In this document: one piece after another, positions 1 through 8,254 of the stretch
Numbering within the stretch: the first letter of the stretch is position 1
Layout of the letters: every line of letters starts with the position of its first letter
Origin: Neorhizobium galegae
GTDB taxonomy: Bacteria; Pseudomonadota; Alphaproteobacteria; Rhizobiales; Rhizobiaceae
Direction: 5' to 3'
NCBI RefSeq assembly: GCF_017877135.1
Contig: NZ_JAGIPH010000007.1
Location: 1 to 64,000, forward strand
DNA: 64,000 nt
Notes under the pieces: generated by a model
The model's database searches: none
What the model saw: the letters and a program-made list of their open reading frames with translations, nothing else
What the model was told of the DNA's origin: nothing
Made by a program: the position numbers and the translations under genes

Positions 1-844
1 TTGGCGCCGAGATTTCGCCCTGCTTCTTTTCTGAAGCGGGTTCAAGTTCATTAAGGGATTCGGGTTTTGAATTCTGTATGTGATAGCCAGAATGGTTATC
101 ACTGGCGTCTGTTTTTTGTGTTTTTAGCTGAAGTTCCAGATGGTTGAGCACCTCTTCGCGCAACAAAGCCATCTCGTTCAGGATTGCAGTGATGGTTTTG
201 AGGTCGGCGCGGCGCGGCAGCCTCGACACAAGCGCGATATAATGGCTCTCGATCCGCTCCCAATTGCCGGCAGCCCCCTCCTCGATCGCTGCGGTGATGA
301 GCTTGCGCACATCGCGACGGCAGATGGTGAGTTCCTCTTTGGCTAGGGAGAGCGCGCGCCGTTCAGCCGCTACCGATTGTGCAAGAAGTGCAAACTCTTC
401 CGCGCGCAGCAGCAGCGGCGCCAGGCTGAAGCCAAAGGCCTGCTCGATATGGCCGCCGTCCTTGCGCCTGACATAGCGCTTGCCGTTCGGGCTATCGCGG
501 CGATGGACAAGGCCCGCCTCGACCAGCGCCGCGAGATGGCGGCGAAGCGTCGTGCCGGCAATGCCATGGGCGCGCAGGCTCAGCTGTTCATTCGAGGGAA
601 ACACCACGAGCCCCCTCTCCTGCGACAGCTCGATGTCCGGGTAGAAGCTCAACAGCGCATTCAGCACCGCAAGGCTTCGATCCTGAAGCCCGAGCTTTTC
701 GCGTGCTTCGGCAACATCGCGAAACAGTTTCCACTTGTCTGCCACTTTGCCGGCGCGGATGTCTTCGGCCTGCATCTGCTCTTTCACGAGCGCAAGCGAA
801 ACCCCACGCCGCCCAAAGGGCGTCGTCACTCCATGCGTCTGCAT
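1..844 (-). CDS. repC: RepC replication initiator (3' part outside window)
   Basis: RepC is the initiator of repABC replicons; in characterised members the origin lies inside repC itself. I read this frame directly: it opens at the ATG at 844 (MQTHGVTTPFGRRGVSLALV) and stays open for 281 codons to the window edge, against about 400 residues for the family. The N-terminal region holds the winged-helix DNA-binding part, including the stretch SNEQLSLRAHGIAGTTLRRH. It is the third gene of the minus-strand order repA-repB-repC, separated from repB by 274 bp that contain a parS-like palindrome and the counter-transcribed RNA. The C-terminal end and stop codon are not in the window. Confidence 0.9.
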   Translation of the reverse strand, partial: MQTHGVTTPFGRRGVSLALVKEQMQAEDIRAGKVADKWKLFRDVAEAREKLGLQDRSLAVLNALLSFYPDIELSQERGLVVFPSNEQLSLRAHGIAGTTLRRHLAALVEAGLVHRRDSPNGKRYVRRKDGGHIEQAFGFSLAPLLLRAEEFALLAQSVAAERRALSLAKEELTICRRDVRKLITAAIEEGAAGNWERIESHYIALVSRLPRRADLKTITAILNEMALLREEVLNHLELQLKTQKTDASDNHSGYHIQNSKPESLNELEPASEKKQGEISAP

Positions 845-903
845 TGTCTTTCACCTTCAAACAGGCAAAAGAATCCAACCCGTCAAACAAACGGTTTCAA
901 AGC

Positions 904-932
904 TTGACAGCGATTCGTGGAAATGCGATTCT
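904..932 (+). promoter_or_regulatory. Putative promoter of the repABC antisense RNA
   Basis: A perfect -35 TTGACA (904-909) is followed after 17 bp by GATTCT (927-932), a weak -10. It points away from repC and towards the small terminator at 954-991, as expected for the counter-transcribed RNA of repABC loci. The -35 and the context are strong, the -10 is poor. Confidence 0.6.
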
Positions 933-937
933 CACCT

Positions 938-991
938 TGCTACAGATCGAGAGAGGCTTCCACGACGTCACAGTCGCTTGGGGGCCTTTTT
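938..991 (+). ncRNA. Counter-transcribed RNA (ctRNA) between repB and repC
   Basis: repABC replicons encode a small antisense RNA in the repB-repC gap. It pairs with the repC leader and lowers RepC synthesis, and it is a major incompatibility and copy-number determinant. Here the gap has, on the strand opposite repABC, a promoter at 904-932 and an intrinsic terminator ending near 991, giving an RNA of about 50-55 nt. The start is estimated from the promoter, not mapped. Identification rests on position, strand, length and signals. Confidence 0.7.
954..991 (+). terminator. Intrinsic terminator of the ctRNA
   Basis: The stem AGGCTTCC (954-961) pairs with GGGGGCCT (980-987) using G-U pairs, and is followed by a T-rich run. 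An inner CGAC/GTCG pairing could extend the loop structure. It ends the small antisense RNA. Confidence 0.65.
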
Positions 992-1098
992 CTTTTGCGG
1001 TTCAAGTCTCCTATGTCTTCATTTCCATGATCAGCCCGCTCACTCCGATCGGGCCGAACCTGCGATGTCTCTTGCGGCAAGCCTTCGTAAAGCCTGCC

Positions 1099-1114
1099 AT
1101 TGTCAGCTGACAAT
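1099..1114. promoter_or_regulatory. parS-like centromere palindrome, repB-repC gap
   Basis: ATTGTCAGCTGACAAT is a perfect 16-bp palindrome just downstream of the repB stop. It matches the size and the TT..C.GC.G..AA layout of rhizobial repABC parS sites bound by RepB. A second copy, differing only in the first base, lies upstream of repA at 3460-3475. Confidence 0.75.
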
Positions 1115-1118
1115 GAGA

Positions 1119-2117
1119 TCAGGCGTCCGAAGCGCCTTCATCCCGTTTTTCGAACTCTGCCACCAGCTGCGGCATCCGCTCAGCCATGAAGTCGGCAAAG
1201 GCCTGCGAGCGGATGGCAAGTTTTGCCCCCCTCCCCGTCCGCGACAGCGTACCAAGCACGATCCCCTTGCGGGTCTTTACCGCCTCATCGCTTGCCCTCA
1301 TCTTCTGCTCGGGCGCCGCCTCATTGAGGGCTGCCCAGAGGCTGGCGAAACGGTCATTGCTGTCTGCGGTGCCAAATCCCTCCGCTCCGGTAATGGCTAC
1401 AGCTTTACGCGCCGAAGCCTGAACCTTCAGACGGTCGGCGAGCGCCAGCCAGCGGGGCCGGCCGATCTTGGGCGCCGGGCCGATGGCCAGGATGATGTCA
1501 TCCGGCACGGCCTGCGCCACCTGCAACAGCCGTGACACTTCCGGCTTGTCGACAGAAAGCGCCTGCGCAATCGTCTCACGATCAAAGCCGTGCTCGTCCA
1601 TCCGCCGGGCAAACAGTGACCGTTCGATAAAGCTGAGATCGACGCGCTGGCCGTTTTCCTGGCCCTGCGCGAGGATCAGTTCCTGATCGCTCAGTTGGCG
1701 AATAACCGCCTTGACCTTCAGCCCCAGTTCGCCTGCGGCCCGCAAGCGGCGATGACCATAGGCCGCCTGATAGAGTTTGGCCTTTTCCGGATGTGGCCGA
1801 ACGAGGATTGGCACCTGCTGGCCATTTTCACGGATGGATGCCTTTAACGCTTCGAGCGTCACGTCGACGGCGACCGGAATGCGATCCTGGATGAAGGCGG
1901 CCTCGACCTGCGCCGGATCGAGTTCCACCACGCGGTCACCCTGCGCAAGCGTTTCGCGCAACACCTTGGCAGCCGCGGCCTCTTCGTTCAGGCGGCCGAG
2001 AGACATGTTCATCGCCCGCACGGCACCAGCCGGACGATGGACCTGCTGCGGGTTCGCATCGGGCTTTTTCTGGTCGGTCGCGCCCACCATGCCCTTGAGA
2101 ATATCGCGTCCCTTCAT
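1119..2117 (-). CDS. repB: RepB partition protein (ParB family)
   Basis: RepB is the centromere-binding partner of RepA; it binds parS and spreads on DNA to drive plasmid segregation. The ParB N-domain is clear, with GHRR near residue 121, then a helix-turn-helix region (DRETIAQALSVDKPEVSRLL). I chose the ATG at 2117 (MKGRDILKGM), which overlaps the repA stop as ATGA and has GGGGAC at good spacing, giving 332 residues. An ATG at 2129 would add four residues. The parS-like palindrome follows immediately. Family assignment is secure. Confidence 0.93.
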   Translation of the reverse strand: MKGRDILKGMVGATDQKKPDANPQQVHRPAGAVRAMNMSLGRLNEEAAAAKVLRETLAQGDRVVELDPAQVEAAFIQDRIPVAVDVTLEALKASIRENGQQVPILVRPHPEKAKLYQAAYGHRRLRAAGELGLKVKAVIRQLSDQELILAQGQENGQRVDLSFIERSLFARRMDEHGFDRETIAQALSVDKPEVSRLLQVAQAVPDDIILAIGPAPKIGRPRWLALADRLKVQASARKAVAITGAEGFGTADSNDRFASLWAALNEAAPEQKMRASDEAVKTRKGIVLGTLSRTGRGAKLAIRSQAFADFMAERMPQLVAEFEKRDEGASDA

Positions 2118-3331
2118 GCTCGTCCCCATGCCGCTCGGATCAGCTGTTCCACCTCTCCATTAACCCCGTCCATTGCCTCCACAGCACGATCATAGGTCTG
2201 GCGGTGCATGGTCTCTCGACCTGCCTCGTAGATCGTCTGCTTCGACAGGCCGGCATCGGAAACCGCGGTCGATTTGACCATCATGGAGGTCAAGACGCGC
2301 TCGTTGAACAGACTGCGCAGAAAGGCAACGATCTGGGCCTGCGGCCCGTCATTCGCCTCATAGCGCGTCACCAGATAGCGCATCCAGTCATACTGCAGAT
2401 TGCCACCCGCTTCCTTGACGACCGCCAGAAGATCCGAGGTCATGGCGAGAAACTGGTTCATCGACGCAACATCCAGCATCTGCGGATGCACCGTGATCAA
2501 GACGGAAGTTGCCGCACAAAGCGCCGACAGCGTCAGGAAGCCGAGTGTCGGCGGGCAGTCGATCACCACGACGTCATAGTGATCATCCAGCAAGGAGAGC
2601 GCATTGCCGACGCGCATGAAGAACATGTCCGTATCAGTGCGCTCGTTATCGGCAAGCGCCCGCGGCGTGTCATGCTCGAACTCGTGAAGTTCCAGATTGC
2701 CGGGGATCAGATCGAGCCCGGCAAAATAGGTTTGCCGCACCACCTCCTCCACCGGACGCTGATGCTCGTCATACCGAATGGCGCCGTAGAGCGTCTCATT
2801 GTCGTTGACGTCGAACTCCGGCTGGAAACCGAGCATGGCCGACATCGAGGCCTGGGGATCAAGATCGACCGCCAGCACCCGGTAACCGCGCAGCGCCAGA
2901 TATTGCGCCACGTGGATGGCGGTCGTCGTCTTGCCGGAACCACCCTTGAAATTGGTGACCGCAATGACCTGCAAATGATCGCCGGGACGCCGCCCCGGCA
3001 GATAGGACGGCTTGGTCTTGCCGAGATGCCGGCGGATGGCATTGATCTCTTCCAGGGAAAAGGTGCGGCGGCCGGAGGCCGATTTTTCCGAGGAGACCGT
3101 CTCCTCCTGGGCTGCCAGATGGCGCACGTAACTGTCGGTCACGCCGAGAAGGCGCGCGACTTCCGTGCTGCTGAAGCGCCGCAGATCCTTGCGGGCGTTC
3201 GGCGAGAAAAGCTTTTCGAACAGGATCTGCAACTGTCCGCTCAAAATGGCGGAATCATTGCCGATCGTTTCGTCGATCGAAAGCGTCTCAGGCTTTCTCA
3301 TTTTGTCGGCAATTGCGTTGTTGTTCGGCAT
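2114..3331 (-). CDS. repA: RepA partition ATPase (ParA family)
   Basis: RepA is the ParA-type ATPase that positions plasmid copies with RepB and also represses the repABC operon. The 405-residue length is normal. An N-terminal helix-turn-helix (about residues 53-71, FSSTEVARLLGVTDSYVRHL) precedes a deviant Walker A motif KGGSGKTT (about 129-136) and DLDPQAS (about 156-162). It is first in the operon and overlaps repB by ATGA. Upstream lie a weak candidate promoter and the second parS-like site, consistent with autoregulation. Confidence 0.94.
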   Translation of the reverse strand: MPNNNAIADKMRKPETLSIDETIGNDSAILSGQLQILFEKLFSPNARKDLRRFSSTEVARLLGVTDSYVRHLAAQEETVSSEKSASGRRTFSLEEINAIRRHLGKTKPSYLPGRRPGDHLQVIAVTNFKGGSGKTTTAIHVAQYLALRGYRVLAVDLDPQASMSAMLGFQPEFDVNDNETLYGAIRYDEHQRPVEEVVRQTYFAGLDLIPGNLELHEFEHDTPRALADNERTDTDMFFMRVGNALSLLDDHYDVVVIDCPPTLGFLTLSALCAATSVLITVHPQMLDVASMNQFLAMTSDLLAVVKEAGGNLQYDWMRYLVTRYEANDGPQAQIVAFLRSLFNERVLTSMMVKSTAVSDAGLSKQTIYEAGRETMHRQTYDRAVEAMDGVNGEVEQLIRAAWGRA

Positions 3332-3365
3332 TCACGGAAAACCCGGTAAATTGGCGTGATTATCG

Positions 3366-3396
3366 CAAATAGGAACCGAGTCTGTCTTTCCGTCAA
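3366..3396 (-). promoter_or_regulatory. Weak candidate promoter for repABC
   Basis: On the minus strand TTGACG (3396-3391) is followed after 19 bp by TATTTG (3371-3366), about 35 bp before the repA start. The spacing is long and the -10 imperfect, so this is only the best match seen in the leader. Confidence 0.3.
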
Positions 3397-3459
3397 GCGG
3401 TTTTTGACCGCAACGCCGGATTTACCCAATTTATGCAGGAAATTCAGGGATTTGATTCC

Positions 3460-3475
3460 GTTGTCAGCTGACAAT
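3460..3475. promoter_or_regulatory. parS-like palindrome upstream of repA
   Basis: GTTGTCAGCTGACAAT differs from the site at 1099-1114 only at its first base. It lies about 130 bp upstream of the repA start, so the two sites bracket repAB. Confidence 0.7.
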
Positions 3476-3530
3476 GCGGCTGAAGGCGCGGCAGAATCGG
3501 GCAGAAAACCGGTTTAGCCGAGAATCAGAA

Positions 3531-3556
3531 GGGCGGGAAGATCGCTCTCCCCGCCC
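3531..3556 (-). terminator. Hairpin between transporter operon and repABC
   Basis: GGGCGGG (3531-3537) pairs with CCCGCCC (3550-3556) across a 12-nt loop. It lies just past the stop of the minus-strand permease gene and could stop read-through towards repA. The following sequence is only mildly T-rich. Confidence 0.5.
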
Positions 3557-3594
3557 CCAACAGTCGGATCAGGACGCTCCGCATAGCTCGCCTG

Positions 3595-4506
3595 CTATTC
3601 CTTCACCGCACCGGTCATCGAAGACACGTAGTAATCGACAAAGAACGAATAGAGGATGACCACCGGCAGCGATCCGAACAGGGCGCCGGCCATCAGCGAA
3701 CCCCATTCAAAGATATCGCCACGCACCAGTTCCGTCAGAACGCCGACCGGCACCGTCTTGTTCTCGGACGACTGGATGAAGGTCAGCGCATAGATGAACT
3801 CGTTCCAGGACAGGGTGAAGGCAAAGATGCCCGCGGAGATCAGCCCCGGCACCGCCAGCGGCAGAATGATTTTCGACAGGATCTGCCAGCGGCTTGCCCC
3901 ATCCACCAGCGCGCTTTCCTCCAGTTCGAACGGGATCGAACGGAAATACCCCATCAGCAGCCAGGTGCAGAAGGGGATCAGAAAGGTCGGATAGGTGAAG
4001 ATCAGAGCCAGACGGGAATCATAGATGCCGATCTTGAAGACGATGAAGGCGAGCGGAATGAAGAGGATGGACGGCGGAACCAGGTATGCCAGAAAAATGA
4101 ACAGGCCGACCGAGCGCGAGCCGGTAAAGCGGATGCGTTCGATTGCATAGGCACCGAACACCGATGCCACCAGCGACAGTGCGGTGGAGGCCGTGGCGAC
4201 CAGCATCGTGTTCCACAGCCAGCCGGGGTAGGAGGTCTGGAACAGCAGGTAGTTTATGTGCTCCAGCGTCGCACCCACCACCCAGAACGGGCTGTAATTC
4301 TCGTAATCGGTCAGCTGCGCATTCGGCTTCACCGCGGTGATTGCCATCCAGTAGAAGGGAAACAGCAACACGAAGACGAAGACCGCCATGGGCAGGTAGA
4401 CCGTCATCACCCGCCGCGGCAGCCGGTTGAGATAGGACATGCCCTGGCTGTCGTCCTGCAGGTCGGCATCGTTTGACGTCGATTTGGCGTTCATGGTCGT
4501 CTCCAT
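3595..4506 (-). CDS. CUT1 sugar-type ABC permease (MalG-like)
   Basis: This is one of two inner-membrane permeases of a binding-protein-dependent importer. About six hydrophobic helices are visible, with the cytoplasmic EAA loop (EESALVDGASRWQILSKIIL) that docks the ATPase, and the usual MalG ending near TGAVKE. I chose the ATG at 4506 (METTMNAKST), two bases after the stop of the MalF-like gene, with GGAGGGG upstream. A second ATG at 4494 is possible. It is the last gene of the long tetronate-type run, so it probably moves sugar acids rather than maltose; that substrate is inferred from context only. Confidence 0.88.
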   Translation of the reverse strand: METTMNAKSTSNDADLQDDSQGMSYLNRLPRRVMTVYLPMAVFVFVLLFPFYWMAITAVKPNAQLTDYENYSPFWVVGATLEHINYLLFQTSYPGWLWNTMLVATASTALSLVASVFGAYAIERIRFTGSRSVGLFIFLAYLVPPSILFIPLAFIVFKIGIYDSRLALIFTYPTFLIPFCTWLLMGYFRSIPFELEESALVDGASRWQILSKIILPLAVPGLISAGIFAFTLSWNEFIYALTFIQSSENKTVPVGVLTELVRGDIFEWGSLMAGALFGSLPVVILYSFFVDYYVSSMTGAVKE

Positions 4507-4507
4507 C

Positions 4508-5452
4508 TCAATCCCCTCCACCCTGCTGCCATTTGCGCCTCTGCAGGCCGAAGAAAGAGAACAGGATCGCGGCAAGGAGGAAGGGGATCATGGCAACCGC
4601 TATGGCAGCCCCTTCGCCCAGCTGCCCGCCGGGAATGGCGCGCTGGAAGGAGAGGGTGGCCATCAGATGCGTCGCATTCACCGGTCCGCCCTTGGTCAGC
4701 ACGTAGATCAGCTGAAAATCTGTGAAGGTGAACAGCACCGAAAAGGTCATCACCACGGCAATGATCGGCGTCAGCATCGGCAGGGTGACATGGCGGAAGC
4801 GCTGCCAGCTGCTCGCGCCATCCAGCGATGCGGCCTCCTGCAGCGATGCCGGTATCGTCTGGAGGCCGGCCAGCAGCGAGATCGCCACGAAGGGAATGCC
4901 GCGCCAGACATTGGCGGCAATGACCGATGCACGGGCAATGTTGGGATCGCCAAGGAAATTGATCGGCCGCTCGATCAGACCCATCTTGATCAGCGACCAG
5001 GACACGATGGAAAACTGCGCGTCGTAGATCCACCAGAAGGCGAGAGCGGACAATACTGTGGGCACCACCCAGGGCAAAAGCACGATGGCCCGGAAAAACG
5101 ACTTGAACGGCAGATGCTCGTTCAGCAGCAGCGCCAGCCACAGGCCGAGTGCAAATTTCAGCACCGAGGCGACAAAGGTATAAACCACCGTATTGAAAAC
5201 GGAGAGCCAGAACACCTTGTCATCCCAAAGGAAGGCGTAGTTTTCCAGCCCGATGAACACACCGTCGCGGCCGATAGTCGTGTCGGTAAAGCCCAGCCAG
5301 ACACCGAGGCCAAGCGGGTAGGTGAGAAAGCAGACCAGGAAAACGGCCGAGGGCAGCATGAACAGGATGCCCAGCACATCGCGGTTGTTGCTGATGCGGG
5401 ACCATAAAGAACGCTGCGGCGTGCCAGGATCCGTCGATGTCGTCATCGTCAT
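4508..5452 (-). CDS. CUT1 sugar-type ABC permease (MalF-like)
   Basis: The 314-residue inner-membrane permease has about six transmembrane helices and an EAA loop (QEAASLDGASSWQRFRHVTL) near residues 209-228. It pairs with the MalG-like protein encoded 2 bp downstream. The start is the ATG at 5452; another ATG two codons in is equally possible. It sits between the binding protein and the second permease in the usual CUT1 order, so the genes are very likely co-transcribed. The substrate cannot be read from the sequence; context points to a four-carbon sugar acid or related compound. Confidence 0.88.
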   Translation of the reverse strand: MTMTTSTDPGTPQRSLWSRISNNRDVLGILFMLPSAVFLVCFLTYPLGLGVWLGFTDTTIGRDGVFIGLENYAFLWDDKVFWLSVFNTVVYTFVASVLKFALGLWLALLLNEHLPFKSFFRAIVLLPWVVPTVLSALAFWWIYDAQFSIVSWSLIKMGLIERPINFLGDPNIARASVIAANVWRGIPFVAISLLAGLQTIPASLQEAASLDGASSWQRFRHVTLPMLTPIIAVVMTFSVLFTFTDFQLIYVLTKGGPVNATHLMATLSFQRAIPGGQLGEGAAIAVAMIPFLLAAILFSFFGLQRRKWQQGGGD

Positions 5453-5521
5453 CGTATGTCACTCCAGGAGGCGGATCGGAAACCGGAGCGCGCAAGGCTG
5501 AGCGCTCCGGCAAGGCGAACG

Positions 5522-6832
5522 TCAGACGCGGTAGTAGCGATTGGCGCGCTTTTCCGCCTGGGCAACGGCATCTTCCGGCGTTGCCGCACCTGTGACGGCC
5601 GAGGCGAACATGTCGACGAGCACATAGTCGGCCATGACGGCGGCAGAGGCATAACCGAGCGGGCCGGCATAGCCGTTCGGACGCAGCGTCTCGGACGCCT
5701 TGGCATAGGGCGCGTGGATCGGGTTTTCCGTCCAGATCGGATTGCTGGCGAAGGCCTTCAGCGGCTGGCAGCAATAGGCGCTGGAACCCTTGAGCCAGGC
5801 GTTCATCTGCTCGGCTTCCATCATGAACTTGATATAGGCCTTGGCCGCTTCCGGATATTTCGTATGCTTGAACAACAGCAGCGAACTGGTCTGGTGCAGT
5901 TCGATGCTCTTGCCGACCGGGCCGACGGGGAAGTTGGTGCTGCGCATGTCGGCAGCAATCTCGGCAAGCTTCGGATCGTTCTTGGCGGCGTAATAGATCG
6001 ACACGCCATTCGCCGTCAGCGACACCTGGCCGGCGAGGAACGCCCGGTTGTTGTTGATGTCGAGCCAGCTTTCCGTGCCGGGGATGAAATTGGCGTAAAG
6101 CTCCTTGGCATATTTGATCGCGGCCAGCGTTTCCGGTGAATTGATCACCACCTTGCCGCCCTCGTCCACCATCTTGCCGCCGTGGCTCCACAGCAGCCAA
6201 TGGGCATAATTGTTGCCGTCACCCACGGCCTTGCCGTGCGGGAAGCCAGCCGGCGTACCCTTGGCTTTCATCGCCTTTGCCAGTTCCAGGAAGCCGGCCG
6301 TGTCCTTCGGGAACTCGCTGAAGCCGGCCGCCTTCATATGGCTGTCGCGATAGACCACGGCATTGCCGATGGCGGTCAGCGGCATGGCGATGAACTTGCC
6401 CTGACGCGTCGCATAACCCTTCACGCCGTCGTAAAACCCGCCATACTTGCCGTCGAGATAGGTGCCGAGCTCCGTCAGGTCGACCAGCTTGTCGGGATAC
6501 TGGTGGGCATCGTCGAACCAGCACATGACAAGATCCGGGCCGGAGCCGACATTGGCGGCAACAGCCGCCTTGGGGCGGATGTCCTCCCAGCTTTCCTTGT
6601 CGATGCGCACTTCGACGCCGGTTGCCTCGGTGAACTTCTTTGTGTTGGCGAGCCAGGCTTCCTCATCGCCCTTCACAAAGGGCGTCCAGCGCAAGAGACG
6701 AAGGCTTGCGCCCGCCTCAGGCTTGTAGCTCGGCTCGGCGGCAGCGGCCGTACGAATGCCCAGACCCGAAAGACCTGCGGCACCGGCAAGGCCGGCGGTA
6801 CCGGCCAGAAAGCTTCTTCTTCTGATGGTCAT
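5522..6832 (-). CDS. ABC extracellular solute-binding protein (family 1), Tat signal
   Basis: This is the periplasmic ligand-binding component of the CUT1 importer. The chosen ATG at 6832 begins MTIRRRSFLAGTAGLAG, a twin-arginine signal peptide (RRRSFL) with likely cleavage after the alanine run near residue 37; GGAGGAGG lies just upstream. The frame extends further upstream, but without a signal peptide. The mature part has the layout of family 1 binding proteins, including WFDDAHQYPDKLVDLTELG and a late NGVSIYYAAK segment. Export by Tat implies folding before secretion. Ligand inferred, not shown: a sugar acid. Confidence 0.87.
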   Translation of the reverse strand: MTIRRRSFLAGTAGLAGAAGLSGLGIRTAAAAEPSYKPEAGASLRLLRWTPFVKGDEEAWLANTKKFTEATGVEVRIDKESWEDIRPKAAVAANVGSGPDLVMCWFDDAHQYPDKLVDLTELGTYLDGKYGGFYDGVKGYATRQGKFIAMPLTAIGNAVVYRDSHMKAAGFSEFPKDTAGFLELAKAMKAKGTPAGFPHGKAVGDGNNYAHWLLWSHGGKMVDEGGKVVINSPETLAAIKYAKELYANFIPGTESWLDINNNRAFLAGQVSLTANGVSIYYAAKNDPKLAEIAADMRSTNFPVGPVGKSIELHQTSSLLLFKHTKYPEAAKAYIKFMMEAEQMNAWLKGSSAYCCQPLKAFASNPIWTENPIHAPYAKASETLRPNGYAGPLGYASAAVMADYVLVDMFASAVTGAATPEDAVAQAEKRANRYYRV

Positions 6833-6967
6833 GCTGTTCCTCCTCCAAATCCGGGACATTCCTGCTCGACATTCGCTGTCCCGACCGGCGAATGCGGGGA
6901 TCGGCGCAGTGCAGATCCTCATCTCCCCGTGCCGACGGCTCCTCCCGGTCGGCGTGGGGCATTCTTG

Positions 6968-8035
6968 TCATGCGGAAATCCGCATGCCCGTCTGTTCGTC
7001 AAACAGGTGCACATGCGCCTGGTCGATCGCAATGGAGATGCTTTCGCCCGGCCGCACATCGATGCGTTCGCGAAAGACGCAGGTGACTTCCGCGCCGCCG
7101 AACCGGACAATGATCTGCGTCTCGTAACCCGTCGGCTCGATCACGACGACTTCGGCTTTGAAGCCGGTGCCGTTGAGGCTGATATATTCCGGCCGAAGGC
7201 CATAGACGAGATCGCGTCCGATCGCCTCGGGAAACGGGCGGGGCAGGGGCAGGCGCGTGCCATCGGCAGCCACAAGGATCTCGGGGTTTTCGGCGTCGAT
7301 CCGGCCCTTGATCATGTTCATTGCCGGCGAACCGATGAAGCCTGCGACAAACAGATTGTTGGGATGATCGTAAAGTTGCAGCGGCGTGCCGATCTGCTCC
7401 ACCCGTCCATCATGCATCACGACGATCTTGTCGGCCATGGTCATCGCCTCGATCTGGTCGTGCGTGACATAGACGGTCGTCGTCTTCAGCCGGTGATGCA
7501 ATTCCTTGATCTCGGCGCGCATGGCAACCCGCAGCTTGGCATCGAGGTTGGAGAGCGGTTCGTCGAACAGGAACACCTGCGGATCGCGCACGATGGCGCG
7601 GCCCATCGCAACGCGCTGGCGCTGGCCACCCGACAGTTGGCGCGGATAGCGGTCCAAGAGTTTCGACAGTCCCAGAATGCCGGCCGCATAATTCACGCGG
7701 CTGTCGATATCGGCCTGCGGGGCCGAAGCCAGCATCAGCGAGAAAGCCATGTTCTTGGCCACCGTCATATGCGGGTAGAGCGCATAGTTCTGGAACACCA
7801 TGGCGATGTCGCGCTCTTTCGGCGGCAGGCTGTTAACGGTGCGCCCGCCAATGCGGATTTCGCCGCCCGAAATGTTTTCCAGACCCGCCAGCATGCGCAG
7901 CAGCGTCGATTTCCCGCACCCGGACGGACCGACCAGGATGACGAACTCGCCATCCTCGATATCGATATTGACGCCCTTGATGACGGGAAAGGCGCCGAAG
8001 GACTTTTTCACCTCGGCAAATTGAACAGTGGCCAT
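6968..8035 (-). CDS. ABC ATPase of MalK/UgpC type
   Basis: The 355-residue ATPase energises the CUT1 importer. Walker [10 protein letters not shown] is near residues 36-44, the signature LSGGQ near 134-138, and Walker B FLFDEP near 155-160, followed by the C-terminal MalK/UgpC regulatory OB-fold region. I chose the ATG at 8035 (MATVQFAEV), preceded by GGGAGGAG, and rejected the longer upstream frame. It lies first among the transport genes, upstream of the binding protein. No gene is evident in the 219 bp before it, which may hold an internal promoter. Confidence 0.9.
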   Translation of the reverse strand: MATVQFAEVKKSFGAFPVIKGVNIDIEDGEFVILVGPSGCGKSTLLRMLAGLENISGGEIRIGGRTVNSLPPKERDIAMVFQNYALYPHMTVAKNMAFSLMLASAPQADIDSRVNYAAGILGLSKLLDRYPRQLSGGQRQRVAMGRAIVRDPQVFLFDEPLSNLDAKLRVAMRAEIKELHHRLKTTTVYVTHDQIEAMTMADKIVVMHDGRVEQIGTPLQLYDHPNNLFVAGFIGSPAMNMIKGRIDAENPEILVAADGTRLPLPRPFPEAIGRDLVYGLRPEYISLNGTGFKAEVVVIEPTGYETQIIVRFGGAEVTCVFRERIDVRPGESISIAIDQAHVHLFDEQTGMRISA

Positions 8036-8254
8036 GCGTCTCCTCCCAGAGTGCAATCCAGAGTGCGGTTTGTCGTGACGGCACGTGATGACGGCAATCG
8101 TGCCCCCTTCTTGCCGTATGCCTCGCGATCGACACTCCATTCTGCCGATCGCTTATGTTTTTCAATCGGTTACAGTGCAGGCAGCGCCCTCCACAGCGCG
8201 CCTCACTGCTCACTCAAAGCCCTGCCTCTGCAGCGCTAAAGGTGCGTGTCCCCC

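Noticed and set aside
3474..3659. Short plus-strand frame beside the parS-like site
   Set aside because: It starts within the palindrome and runs antisense into the permease gene; no coding character.
6182..8239. 685-codon open frame on the plus strand
   Set aside because: Antisense to the binding-protein and MalK-type genes, spans their intergenic gap, and has the same shadow composition.
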